From positions 65,150,351 through 65,214,350 of the forward strand of contig CM053162.1 of NCBI GenBank assembly GCA_028571685.1: a DNA stretch of 64,000 nt, read 5' to 3'. This stretch comes from Heterohyrax brucei. Lineage: Eukaryota; Chordata; Mammalia; Hyracoidea; Procaviidae. The notes under the pieces were generated by a model. The model did no database searches and was not told the DNA's origin. It saw nothing but the letters and a program-made list of their open reading frames with translations. Every line of letters begins with the position of its first letter. The stretch's first letter is position 1. A program made the position numbers and the translations under genes. This document shows positions 32,711-44,058 of this stretch, one piece after another.

Positions 32711-32914
32711 TGGATCAAAGGTGTTCAGATTCTAATTTTCATAAACACTATGAACAAGCAAGTAATACTGAAGACCCTATTCATCCTGGGGACTACCAAT
32801 TTTCAAAGCCTCTTTTCAAATGATGCTTTGTAACATGGAGGAGGGGTGGGAGAGGTAGAGATCCTCTCAACAGGAGCCAAGGTTTAGTATGATTGAGAAA
32901 TAGCCCCTCCTAGT
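32711..32914 (+). repeat. Left arm of ~200-bp inverted duplication
   Basis: About 90 percent identical, by my hand count (some 20 differences, mostly transitions), to the reverse complement of 34236-34437. Shared runs include caggagccaaggttta and gcctcttttcaaatgatgct. Similarity stops sharply at both ends. Confidence 0.88.
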
Positions 32915-32949
32915 GCTATTTCCATTAAATTTTTGAAGACCACCAACTT

Positions 32950-33080
32950 GCTGGTCTTCTGAATTAGGATCACAGGCATCATCGCCACCATCATCACCAT
33001 TCTCTCTATTTGCTGAGAAAAGACCACGTGCCAGGCACTATGCTGAGATGTTCATACACATAATTTCACTTAGTTATCTT
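32950..33080 (+). mobile_element. MIR/L2-like fragment
   Basis: cgtgccaggcactatgctga, then gatgttcatacacataattt. Confidence 0.5.
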
Positions 33081-33456
33081 CTTAGAACTTAGTTCTGTCT
33101 CACTGGTAATGTTACAATTTCCTCTCCCAGGAAATCCTAAAATACTGCACGGTTCAAAAACCAAGACTACCCAGCCCTCCATGCACAAGAATAGTCTCTC
33201 TGAGAGTCAAGAATGTGAAAATAAGGTTAAAAGAAGTCTTAGATCTGTGAACATCCTATCTTTAAGAGGTAGGACAGAATATCACAAGCTGGCTTAGTCA
33301 ATTTGTAAATCACAGACACTCTCTGGAGCTCGGAGGTTTTGTAGCATCATAAAGTTCAAGATATTACAAATATAAAACCAGTCTTAGAGTTAGCCTTGCA
33401 CATTGGTGAAGACTGCCATCTACTAACTAGAAAAATTGGAGCTGTTCTCCATGCTC

Positions 33457-33632
33457 AGGGGGTCCTGGAGGCACAGTGGTTAAGTGCTTGGCTGCTAACT
33501 GAAAGGTCAGCAGCCCCACAGGAGAAAGATGCAGCTTGAAAAGATCACAGACTTGAAAGCCCCATGGGGAAGTTCTATAAGTTTGCTTTGAGTAGAGATT
33601 AACTTGAAAGCAAATAGCAACAGGTTTTAAAG
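33457..33632 (+). mobile_element. AfroSINE (+), long form
   Basis: gggggtcctggaggcacagt, gcttggctgctaactgaaag, middle block gagaaagatgcagcttgaaa, gccccatggggaagttctat. A clear example of a copy keeping the middle block. Confidence 0.9.
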
Positions 33633-33793
33633 GCACGCCTTCTTTCCCAATAGTTTTATCCTTATCTTATATAGTCAGAATATTAGATTATTTTCACTGG
33701 CTTTACATGTCTGAGTCTTCCTCCACTATGCAAACATAGGACTGCATTCTGCGGGACAGTCTCTAGCTGTCACATTGTTTTTTCTGAGAGCCA

Positions 33794-33912
33794 AAAAAGC
33801 CAAGTGCCGTCGAGTCGGATCCGACTCATGGCGACCCTAGAGGCCAGGGTAGAACTGACCCCCAGAGTATTCAAGGAGCGCCTGGTGGATTTGAACTGCC
33901 GACCTTGTGGTA
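33794..33912 (-). mobile_element. AfroSINE (-), 'cacttggc' tail type
   Basis: aaaaaagccaagtgccgtcg, agtcggatccgactcatggc, ggccagggtagaactgaccc, ctggtggatttgaactgccg. CpGs are well preserved, so this looks like one of the younger copies; the head is missing. Confidence 0.93.
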
Positions 33913-34235
33913 AGAAAATGTAAAAATCCATCCATGAAGCAATATCTTCTGTTGACATGAAGTATCAGTGATAAACCCTCTTGAGGGAAGATACACCCAT
34001 TGTCAAAAAGTTGTCAACATGGAACCTCTCGGCAAGCAGCATGATTGCTTCTTCATTTCATTGCAGGTGACTCGTTGGCAGTCACCTTTCCCCAGTGTCA
34101 GTGGTCCTTGACCATATGGGTGTCCTCTCACCTCCTGTGAATCTCAACCACATTTTTTCCTTGTCTCAGCCATGTACAATACATCCCAATGACAGTCTCA
34201 TAGCCATGCCTGTGTATTAAAGCTGCTTACCACAG
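33913..34235. other. Spacer next to the right inverted arm
   Basis: No gene or repeat recognised. Confidence 0.4.
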
Positions 34236-34437
34236 ACTAGGACACCTTTTCTCAGTCATATTAAACCTTGGCTCCTGTTGAGATGAACTCTACCTCTCCC
34301 ACCTCTCCTCCATGTTAAGAAGCATCATTTGAAAAGAGGCTTTGAAAATCGGTAGTCCCCAAGACGAATAGGGCCTTCAGTATTACTTGCTTGTTCATAG
34401 CGTTTATGAAAATTAGAATCTAAACACATTTGACCCA
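34236..34437 (-). repeat. Right arm of ~200-bp inverted duplication
   Basis: Partner of 32711-32914 across a spacer of about 1.3 kb that holds a MIR/L2 fragment and two AfroSINEs. It reads aaaccttggctcctgttgag and gaaaagaggctttgaaaatc on the + strand. Confidence 0.88.
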
Positions 34438-35509
34438 AACATGTACTTTCTACTTAACTTGACCCATACTCCTTATCAGCCAGCTGCTTTCTACGTCCAC
34501 ACCACCTTCCTGGATGGTGGAGAAGTTTGATGGCACATCAGCTACATTCTAATCTTTCTGCTGGTTATTCACGTCCACTGCCATAGTTACAACCACTCCC
34601 CACCTTTAAGAACTCCCTGGGCTGTATGTCCAGCTACAATCACTGTCCAGAAATTCGACTGCTGTTTCCTAGCTCCAGCTGATGGTATTTGCCTTCACAT
34701 CTTACTCTTCCTTGCCTCTTATTTGAAGTTATATTCTTAGCCATTGTCTCTTAAACTTATTTCTATGAAAAAGCAGTCTTTAAGAGATTGCCAGTTCCCC
34801 TTTGGAACCTTTGGTGTACCTAGCTGACCCTGTCCGTCTCTAATGTGACTGTTCAGACACACTCAACAGCTCCCTGAGCAGAGGTGGTGGCCTCTTGACT
34901 GCTCCCAGCTTCCACTAGCCCGCTCTCTGTCCTACATGCTCAAGATCGTCTTCATAATTACATTTCTGGTGATTCTATTTTGGAAATCATAATCTATGTT
35001 GAAACTCTTCCCAGGGTTAGCGTAAGCTAACACTTTCTATGTCATGTGTTGTTGCCACCTCTCTCCCTTTTACCAGGTACTCCAGGCACCAAAGTGTTCA
35101 GAAACCTCTGTGGTTTTTATTTTTATTTTATTATTTCTACAGACTTTGTTAACTGTCTGGAGTGTGCTCCCTATGCATCCATCTGGTCAACTCCTTTTCT
35201 CTCAGCTCCTGTGGCTAGATTTGCTCAATTAACAAGAGAAATTGCTCCAGCCACATCTCTTGTTTCCATGTCTGCCACAGCACAGAGCACATGGCTTTAT
35301 TAGCCATAGCTGCTATTCCGGATCTAGGAACACCATGGGCAGGTGCTGCCCGTTACCTAGCTCCGCATCCCATCAGCTAACTGTCTAGGTGACTTAATAC
35401 AACCTGAGAAAACCAGTGAGAAGAGAAATGATGATGAATAATTCAAAGGCATTCTTAAGGTGGCTGTGAGGGATTACAAAGTGTTTACAGAAAACAGGAG
35501 AGGGTTTGG
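34438..35509. other. No gene or repeat recognised
   Basis: Pyrimidine-rich unique-looking DNA; two overlapping chance ORFs at 35044-35303. Confidence 0.4.
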
Positions 35510-35670
35510 ATCAGCACTTTAAAGGGGTTCCTTTGGGTTGGAACCCCCACTGAAAATGCACGTTTCTAAAAGGTTCCCTGCTGAGAACCTGCATTTCCAC
35601 CCTAAGGTATACTGAATCCTAATCTACTTTTGTAACACCATCCCCAGGTGATTCTTGGGTATAACTTCTG
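35510..35670. mobile_element. Possible hAT-Charlie MER5-like relic
   Basis: agaacctgcatttccaccct and ccccaggtgattcttgggta fit such an element; diverged. Confidence 0.4.
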
Positions 35671-36131
35671 GAAACTTGCTGGAAATGCAAACCAGTTCAA
35701 AGCCCCAGTCCAGATAAAGAAAAATACATCTGCTTTGAATAATCTAGTAGAACAGGTTGATTTACCACAGAAGGCTGATTTCTTATGGATGGTGGGGGAA
35801 TTTCCAACACAAATTAGATCTGTGCAAGAAAGCTATATATACATGACATTAATTTGTGTGACTTTAACTACAGAAGGTGGGACCTTTATAGGCTAATATT
35901 TTGTGCCTATATGTCAATGTAATGCAGAAATTTTTAATAGTTAACTAGGATTCTGAAGGATATTGATCAGGCAAGCATTCAAGTCAATAAATAAACTCAG
36001 TTCAGCAGGAGTCTCTACGAACCCAGAACTGTTCCAGAGTGTACTATAGAAATTGGAGCATGCTTACCAGTGCTATGTGGCAGTTCCTGTACTCTTTATA
36101 TATAGTTTCTTATGACTGGTCTCCTTTAAAC

Positions 36132-36290
36132 ATCTTGGCACAGTAGTTAAGATCTTGGCTGCTAACCTAAAAGTCAGTAGTTCAAACCCTCCAGCTGTTC
36201 CTTGGAAACTCTATGTGGCAGTTCTATTCTGTCCTGTATGGCCACTATGTATCACAACCAATTCCACTGCAAGGAGGTATGGGTTAAACA
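36132..36290 (+). mobile_element. AfroSINE (+), short form, diverged
   Basis: cttggcacagtagttaagat, cttggctgctaacctaaaag, gctgttccttggaaactcta, gttctattctgtcctgtatg. Confidence 0.88.
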
Positions 36291-37280
36291 CCTTTAGCAG
36301 AAGTAATCAGACCATCCTAAAAACAAGAAAAATAGATCTGGCTTTAAGAAGTTTCAGATGACTTCTAAGGACAAATTAGCTACATCTGGAAAATTCTATA
36401 AGACAAAGTAATTCAGTGTCGAAGTTTATCAGAGAGAGAACTTAGTATAAAGTTAAATTGGTACCACTATTTGTGCCTAGATGAGGGACTGGCGCTTGCT
36501 GCTACCAAACAGAGGAAAAGTAATTGTGTAAGAAGCCCCATAAATTCTTGGGACCTAACAGAATTTGGGTTCCTAAGAAAATATTCTGCTGTAGTGATTG
36601 AGATCCTAACCACAGATCCACTCCTTGGTATGGTGGAGAGCCAAGTTGAAGTCCAATGCACCCGTGGGCTGCAATTAACTAAATGTTTCTAGAGGCCTTC
36701 TGGCACATTGGTTTGGTGTTAATAGATGTTCCAAATAAGTGGGAGAAAGCATGAGAAGCAAGATACAGTGTGCTGGAGATAAGCAGTGCCTCATAACTCT
36801 GACAGTAGAGAATATGCTTCATTTCATAGTTAGGTCTGAGCATGCTTACCCCACAGAGTTTTTCAGAAGCATTGCATTAAACCATTTATAGACATTAACA
36901 CCTTTGTGAAAACAGTTTGGCTGCCCAGCCATTTAATACAATATAGGAATTAAAATCTCAAAACTGCCAACATTTTTGAGCCAGAAGAATCAGGAGAGGC
37001 CAGAAGTCCAACCATCCATCTGATGGAGGAATTTGCCTCTAGAGGATGGCAAACAAAGGTGGATCCTGGGCAGCAAGAGAAGACCCAAGTGGGAATGACC
37101 GACACGACCAGCCAGATGAAGCAGAGCAGACCAGCAGGTGTTTCAGTTTGTGGTCTACGGGGGTTTCTCAAGGTGAAGAGGAGGTAGCAGAGACCTAGGT
37201 TAGGGTGAAAACAGGTGCAGTCTGTTTGTTAGGGAGAACATTCAACATTACATAGCTAAAGTCTTTTAAAAGTCTCCATT
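36291..37280. other. No gene or repeat recognised
   Basis: Only ORFs under 75 codons without domains. Confidence 0.4.
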
Positions 37281-37538
37281 TTCTGAATACCCTGCTTCTA
37301 GAATTAACACTTCAGGACATATAGGCACAGGTGGCAAAGGTGTGTGTATCAGGATGTTCATGACAGCGTAGTTTATAATGGGTAAAAATCAGAAGCATCT
37401 GGTTGACCAGCAAGAGGGGACTGGTTAAATAGAATGGTTCGTAGTTACCGAAGATGATACTGTTGATTTATATTTTTCATATGGGAAAATATCAGCAACA
37501 AGAAAATAGTCATAAAGCGATATGTATCTTATGATTAG

Positions 37539-37552
37539 CCAAGTGCCGTCGA
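37539..37552 (-). mobile_element. 14-bp AfroSINE tail insertion with 8-bp TSD
   Basis: ccaagtgccgtcga, the reverse complement of the last bases of the SINE tail, is flanked by perfect atgattag repeats at 37531-37538 and 37553-37560. It matches the end of the insert at 6541-6566. Confidence 0.7.
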
Positions 37553-37672
37553 ATGATTAGATAGTTACAAAATATAAATGTATGTAACACATACAATTAT
37601 AAACATATGTATAAATATTATCTCCAAATCAGTAGTGTTTGTCTCTGGATTGTTAGACTTTAGGTTATATGA

Positions 37673-37835
37673 TGAAATCCTGGAGGTATAGTGATTACAT
37701 GCTATGTCTGCTCACCAAAAAGTTGGCAGTTTGAATCCATGAGGTGATCCTTGGAAACTCTATGGGCTATTCCACTCTGTCCTAGAAGGTTACCACGAGT
37801 CAGAATTGACTTGACTGCAGTGGGTGAGGTGGTAG
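37673..37835 (+). mobile_element. AfroSINE (+), short form
   Basis: gaaatcctggaggtatagtg, gctcaccaaaaagttggcag, ccttggaaactctatgggct, gagtcagaattgacttgact. Confidence 0.9.
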
Positions 37836-37949
37836 TTAGTGTTAATTTTTATTTTTTGTAACTTTTTTAAAACATCTATTTTCTATTTTTCTAATAAAAA
37901 GAGAAAATTTAAGTGTTCATGACAAATACATACACACATAGCAGCAGGT

Positions 37950-38534
37950 GACTGGCATTGACTGGAAAACTGAGGCATACCACAAGCAAACTTCAGTGAC
38001 ACAGATTTCTGGGCATGCAGCTCTAAGGCAGCCTCACCTGGCTCCACGTCCCTGCTCCCCTCATTCTTCAACAGCCTCTCTTTGTGTGATGAGGCAATGT
38101 GTTGGGCCTCCCCATCAGCTCAATTACTCTGCAACTCTGCCTGATTTGGGGGGCCCTGTAACCCAAGACTTCAGCAAGATGTCAGAACACCACTGTCTAC
38201 CAGAGTCATATGGAAAGAAGTTTGCTCGGGAATGCTTAAAGCTAGCTAGCCTCTAACTTCAAATTACACTGCCTATGGTGCCATTCATAAAAACCACCTT
38301 AATTAAGAATCCTACTAAGTGCTATGGGCACTAATGCACATTAGCTCCTGAATTCTGTATTCTAAGTCCAAGAGGAGAGAGAAGACATCCACTGAGAGGC
38401 AATGGGTCTTGTCACAAATCATCTAGCAATGCTCAGCAATCAAGTAGTATTTCTGGTCCTTTAACTCCTAGCCTATGAATATCAGCATTCAAGGATACCT
38501 GGGTTTTTATTTCAGGTTAGACTTTCCAAGCACT
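37950..38534. other. No gene recognised
   Basis: A 102-codon frame at 37948-38256 has no recognisable domain. A possible worn MIR lies near 38310-38500. Confidence 0.35.
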
Positions 38535-38692
38535 GCAACAGAATGTTTCTCACACTAATGTGGGCATGAATCACACGGCTCTGATGGTAAAATGCAGATT
38601 CTGAGTCAGTAGGTCATGAGAGAGGGCTGACATTCAGCTTTCCTAATAAGCTCCTATGCTGCTGGTCTCAGCCCCACATTGTGAGTTGTAAG
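38535..38692 (+). mobile_element. hAT-Charlie MER5-like element
   Basis: ggcatgaatcacacggctct, taaaatgcagattctgagtc, agtaggtcatgaga, atgctgctggtctcagcccc. Confidence 0.65.
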
Positions 38693-38800
38693 ATTCTAAC
38701 ATACATGATCTCATTTAACTCCCCCAAGTATCTCTCAAGATAGCCATCCTTAGCCCTGTTTTATAGATAATGATAATAAATAGAAAATTGTAACTCCAAA
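38693..38800 (+). mobile_element. MIR 3' fragment
   Basis: acatgatctcatttaactcc, ccttagccctgttttataga. Confidence 0.55.
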
Positions 38801-38854
38801 CAAGAATTTTCTACCCCAGTTGCCAAGATATTTAAGGTCTCTCTCAGGCCGCAG

Positions 38855-39025
38855 AAGCTCTGATGGTACAGTGTTTGAGAGCTAAAGGCACGCTGAGGTT
38901 GCTAACCAGAAAGGTTGGCAGTTCAAATCCACCACCAGTTCCTTGGCAACCTTACGGGGCAGTTCCTTCTGTTCTACAGAGTGGCTTTGAGTCAGAATTG
39001 ACTCAATGATAATGGGTTTAGGTCC
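38855..39025 (+). mobile_element. AfroSINE (+)
   Basis: agctctgatggtacagtgtt, ggttggcagttcaaatccac, gttccttggcaaccttacgg, gagtcagaattgactcaatg. Confidence 0.9.
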
Positions 39026-40153
39026 AAAATACTATGACTAGAAATTACCACCACTCTCATACAGAGTAAACAGGACCACACAATTGGTGTGTCAAGAACA
39101 GCACCCAAAGCCATCACAGAAACAGGTGACGGGGAATTGAGGTCATACCTCCAGTCTGGGGCTAGAAAATCTTGAAAATGTGGATTCTTCAAATGAGAAG
39201 CTTGGAATACCTGAGGTGTGAATCACATTACCAGAACACAATCTGGACCTGAGGAAACGTGGGGGGTAGATGAGAGAAGCTCGTGGACCAATGTGGTGGG
39301 GTTAGAGAGGCCAGAAGAGGAGCGTGAAGGAGGGAGAGGTGGATAATCCCTACTGACCTCAGCCTTATACATTAACCTCTGCCTAATCAAGCCAGATAAA
39401 GTGCTAGTGAAGTTCAGAAGGAATAATAACTTTACTGGGGAGGTGGGGGTAGAGTTAACGAATCACAGAATCAAGGACGTACAGTAGACTGGGTATCAAC
39501 CTTGAAGGAAAGTCAGACCGAAGTTAAGCGAAGATGGAGATAGCATAACTCAGAAATTAGCATAATGTGATACGATCAGAGTATACAGCAGTGCACAGAA
39601 AACCTGTTCTCATGAACTTAAACCCAACCGTTCATTACAAAAGTCAAAGATCACACTAAGGCATTGAGCCTTAGAGACTAGAAAGATACATCAAACTAAA
39701 ATGATCAATACAGCCCTGGAAGCCCTTCACTGACTACTTTCTTCTCTTCAACTCCAAGATTCCAACTGTCCCTCTTGACCTTGCCTCTCCTAAGAGCAGG
39801 AGATCAATATACTCATCATGACATAAGCATTCCTGCTCCCATACCGTATTGTGGTATGCCTTCACCATGCCCACCCCTCTTCTGTCGCTGTGCCTATTCT
39901 TGGGTTCTTAAACAATATTACAAACTTTTACTTTGTCCAAGGCAGTCTTCCAGCAATGGTCACATCTGACTTGTCAGCTGTTCTAATTAGCATCTTCTGT
40001 AGTCATTTCTTTTGAAGGACTGGGCGATACATACACAAGTAATGTTGAAGAACTTCTTCAGTGTTTGCCACTTTTTCCTATCTGAAGTTCCTGGAGGAAG
40101 GGACTAAGTTCTTTTTTTTTTTTGTTTAATTGTTTTACTTCTATTACTCACAC
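39026..40153. other. No gene or repeat recognised
   Basis: Unique-looking DNA with only chance ORFs; a T-run at about 40111-40121. Confidence 0.4.
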
Positions 40154-40636
40154 TGCCATGGATTTGAATTGCGTCTCCCAAAAAAATGTGTGTAGCAATT
40201 TGGCTAGGTCATTATTTCCCATATTGTGAGATGTTCCTATACGTTGTAAATCCTGCCTCTATGACGTCATTGAGCGAGGACGGGTAGCAGTTTTGTTGAT
40301 GAGGCAGGCTCAGTCTGTAAGACTGTCTTGCACCATGGGACAACTTCTTGTGATTTAAAGTAAAAGGAAGCAAGCAGAGAGTTGAGGACCTCATACTGTC
40401 ACATAGAAAGCAGCGCAAGGAACAGACTGCATCCTTTGGACCCATGGTCCCTATGCCTTGGGAGAAGATTGAGGACAAGGACCTTCTCCCATTGCCAACA
40501 GAGAAAGACTTACCCCTTAAACTCATGCCCTGGATTTGGAATTTCAGCCTATGTTTCCATAAGAAAATAAATTTCTCTTTGTTAAAGCCACCCACTTGTG
40601 GTGCTTCTGTTATAGCAGCACTAGATGACTAAGACA
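40154..40636 (+). mobile_element. Solo LTR, ERVL-MaLR (MLT1-like)
   Basis: Starts tgccatggatttgaattgcg and ends gcactagatgactaagaca. It contains the polyadenylation context gaaaataaatttctctttg and the characteristic ttaaagccacccacttgtgg. It is flanked by near-identical 5-bp repeats (cacac/cacgc). No gag, pol or env. An old endogenous-retrovirus LTR left by recombination. Confidence 0.75.
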
Positions 40637-40639
40637 CAC

Positions 40640-43205
40640 GCCACACACTGTACATGCCAGAAACTTTCTTTATTGCTATCTAGATTACTACTACTTTGTT
40701 TTTAAGAGAAGAATAAAGTTTAAGAAAACATGCTCCCATTCTAACTCATTTCTCCTAGGTAAATCTCCTGAGAGAAGCCTGACATTTCTCATTGTTAGTC
40801 TCTACAGACGTTTTTAAAGTCACCTAGATAATGCCAGTTGTACGGTGTGTGCCCATAGAAACAACAGAGTTAATTCTCTCCTTCTGAAATTGTGACTCGC
40901 ACCCTCCCCCACATTCCTCTAAATGTTTCCTTTTAAAGCAAAGCCATGGTTCAGTGCTACTGAAAATTAAAGACAACGGCATAAAGATCAAGGTCTATGC
41001 TGGTACCAGCGATGACAGAACATGAAAATCGCCACTCAAATCTCTCTTTCCTTGAACACTAACAAAAGCCTACTAATGGGAAGCCAGTCCCCAGAAGGCA
41101 CATTTATTTCAGGCCTTTTCACCTGCATCTCTCTATTCATAAAGTATTTAGAATCAACTGAATAAATTGGAGGTGGCCTTCATTTGAGATGAAATGAGAG
41201 AGTTTTGACATATTCCTCCAAAAAATGCAAATGACCTACTGCCACAATATGAAGAACCCAGAAAAAGCACAAAGGTTTATTATGCAGAGGTTAATGGATA
41301 AGGTTGAGGAGAGATGGAATTATCCACCTGTCCCTCATTCAAGCTCCACTTCTGGTCTCTCTGACTCCCTCCAAGTTAGCTCTACAAACTTCTCCCTTTG
41401 ACCTTCACATTTCCTTAGGTCCAGCTTGTGTTTTAGCAATGCAATTCACACCTCAAGTACTCCAGACTTCCTACTTGTTGAATTCCCATTTTGAAGATTT
41501 TCTGACTGCAGACTGATGGTCTGATTGACTGCCATTTCCCATCATGTTTCACTGATGGCTTTGGGTGGTCTTGACACCAGGGATTAGAATCGTTGCTATG
41601 ATGGTTCAGTGAAGACAGGCTCAGTCTTATTTCCCACATGGACATGAAAAATGGGAAGAGCATTTGCAAAGCGTGTATAGTGTTTCATGAAACACCCAAC
41701 ACGGAAGAATTCCAGCCACAGTTATGCATGGTAAATGCAGATTAAGAGATTGGTCAAGTACACACAATGCCCACATGATAACTGTTGACCTAGTCATTCT
41801 CATAAGACAGATACAGCAATATAAAAGAATAACAAGAAAGAGAACATTTAGGTGAACTTTTCTTTCTTCTTTTTAGCATCTTGGACACTCTGGAGCATGA
41901 AATTAAAACTCAGGGAGAACAGCCGTATCAACTTGCTGCAGCGACTTAAGTGTGGCTGCTTCTCAACTCAACTTTGCTCAAACACTTGATTCATGTTGTT
42001 CTTATTTAACCTAATTTGCATTGATTTAATCAGTACTGGTATGACTTAAATACATAATAAATTGGGATTCTGCAACTTAGATGACTTAGAATAGCTAAAT
42101 TTCAATAAAGCTCATTTCAATCTGTTAATGTATACAGTTCTGCCAAGGGGTTTCAAACCACAGGAAGGATGCAAACTTGATGCATTAGAGGTGGAAAAGG
42201 CTTCAAGATACCCTTCAGATGAAACCATGTGCAGGGTCATAATGTGAAAAAGCCATGTGTGTCTGTGTCTGTGTGTGCATGTGTTAATTACAGTAGAAGC
42301 ATCTTCTAAGTTTTGGGTAGATACTTAGAAGAAAACTCACATACAGATGCAGCGAATTTAATTTTATTCTCCCTCATTGCCAACACTCAGCTCTTTTCTA
42401 CCTTTCTGTACCAGCTCTACAAGTCAAGTGACATCCAAAGTGGGACCTCTTCTTGCCCATCTGGCAGCCACCATCACCACATTGCCAAGCTGCCTGCATT
42501 GGGAGGATTTTCCTCCCAGCAGCCAAAGCGATTGGGTAGCTTGTTGGTACATTGTGTGCTGACTGGCTGGGCGCTGTTTACCCCTGTCCCTCTCTCCCTC
42601 CCCCAAACCTTTTAGAGTTTATGGCTCAATCAGCCAGCCCGCTGTCAGGCATAATTGGATTGGCAAGAGGCAAGACCACTTGATGGTGACAGAGTCTGTG
42701 AAAGTGTTCATAGCATCTCAGAGGTGCTAAGGTAAGACCCACAGGTGCTTGGTCCAGCACTAGACAGGAGGCGAGAGCCACAGAGAGGCAACAGCTAGAA
42801 CGGCAAAGGAAGAACACCATACTGGGGAGAGGCATCAGAATTGTCATCCGTGCCAGTAAGGCTGTGTGACCTTAGATGATCCCCTGATGTCTCTGAATCT
42901 CCCTTTCATCACATGCTAAACTTCTGGCTCCTAAGACAGCATGTGATGTCACAGGCATTTCACATTTGTGTTCCTTGCAATTAAACAAAGGCCCTCAGAG
43001 AGGACTGCCCAGGGCAGACCTCAGATGAATATAAAATGAAATGATTCATGCCTTTGTTCATATGACTTTTCCTGAAAAGTACCTCCAAGTCTTGGGTGAC
43101 TTTGATTCTAGGTGGTAGCCACTTCAGCTTGAGTGCTTCAGAAGAACCAGTTCTTATGAAAAGTCAACCAAACGGGGAGCTCTGCTAATCTACCCTCCTT
43201 CCTAT
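40640..43205. other. Unique noncoding DNA
   Basis: No gene recognised. 41990-42120 is AT-rich and holds an octamer ATTTGCAT at 42014-42021. 42840-42905 resembles a MIR core (gctgtgtgaccttagatgat). Confidence 0.4.
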
Positions 43206-43207
43206 CA

Positions 43208-43366
43208 AAGGCAGCCATGACGGCATAGTGGTTAAATGCTAAGTCCATCAACTAAAACATGAGTAGTTCAAATTGACCAGGAGCTCCTCGGAAAATATGG
43301 GGCAGTTCTACTGTGTTCTGTTCTCTGCTATGAGTTGCAATACACACCATGGCAATGGACTTGTTT
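43208..43366 (+). mobile_element. AfroSINE (+), diverged
   Basis: gcagccatgacggcatagtg, caggagctcctcggaaaata, gggcagttctactgtgttct. Confidence 0.85.
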
Positions 43367-43486
43367 CCTGTCCATGTGAATACTACCCTAGAATAATGTT
43401 GACTGATGTTCAGTTTGACGCAGAAAGGATGGAAATTCAAAGACAGAAGTTGGAGATTCACATTTGCTTCTCCCTGTCACTGCCTT

Positions 43487-43652
43487 TGAAACCCTGGTGG
43501 CATAGCGGTTAAGCGCTACGGCTGCTAACCAAAAGGTTAGTAGTTTGAATCCACCAGGTGCTCCTTGGAAACTCTGTGGGGCAATTCTACTCTGTCTCTA
43601 GGGTCATTATGAGTTGGAATCAACTGGATGGCTATGGGCTTGGTTTTCTCTC
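43487..43652 (+). mobile_element. AfroSINE (+), well-preserved short form
   Basis: gaaaccctggtggcatagcg, gttaagcgctacggctgcta, ccaccaggtgctccttggaa, gagttggaatcaactggatg, tail gggcttggttttc. A good reference copy: A box tggcatagcgg, B box decayed to gtttgaatcc. Confidence 0.95.
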
Positions 43653-43977
43653 TTGGTTTGTCACTGTCTTAAGCATCTTTGTCAAGAGGGTAAACCACCC
43701 CACACTCTTTCTCAGCTATCTTGGAAGATACTATTTTTATTTTCTTTATTTTGCAGACGGCCAACAGGTATCTGCCATTAGCAACACAGACCTCACCAAC
43801 TGAAAGGAGAGAGAGATTGCTCATTGTAAGAATTCCCACCTACAAATGGCTGTGAATGGAGATAATTACATATCGGATAAAGGCTGCTATTCATACTATG
43901 AAGAAAAGCAGCACAATTTAGGAGAGTCTCAAAGTTTAATTAGCGGGGCATATGGAGTGGAATGTGGGAGATTGTAC

Positions 43978-44058
43978 GGGCAGTTCTATTCTCACCTATC
44001 AATATGGTGCCTGTGAGTCGGAATCCACTCCACGGCACCGACATTTTTGGCTTTACGG
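43978..44058 (+). mobile_element. AfroSINE (+), 3' fragment
   Basis: gggcagttctattctcacct, gagtcggaatccactccacg, gcaccgacatttttggcttt. The tail is a variant of the 'ttggc' type. Confidence 0.8.

Larger units (their letters stand above)
37285..37910 (+). mobile_element. Old L1 (L1M-type) 3' region, interrupted
   Basis: caggatgttcatgacagcgt, agtttataatgggtaaaaat, gaggggactggttaaataga, and after the nested SINE a T-rich end with ctatttttctaataaaaaga. It contains the 14-bp SINE-tail insertion and one AfroSINE. Confidence 0.6.

Noticed and set aside
33794-33912. Regulatory palindrome ggatccgactcgac
   Set aside because: It is the normal 3' body of an AfroSINE subfamily, repeated elsewhere in the window.
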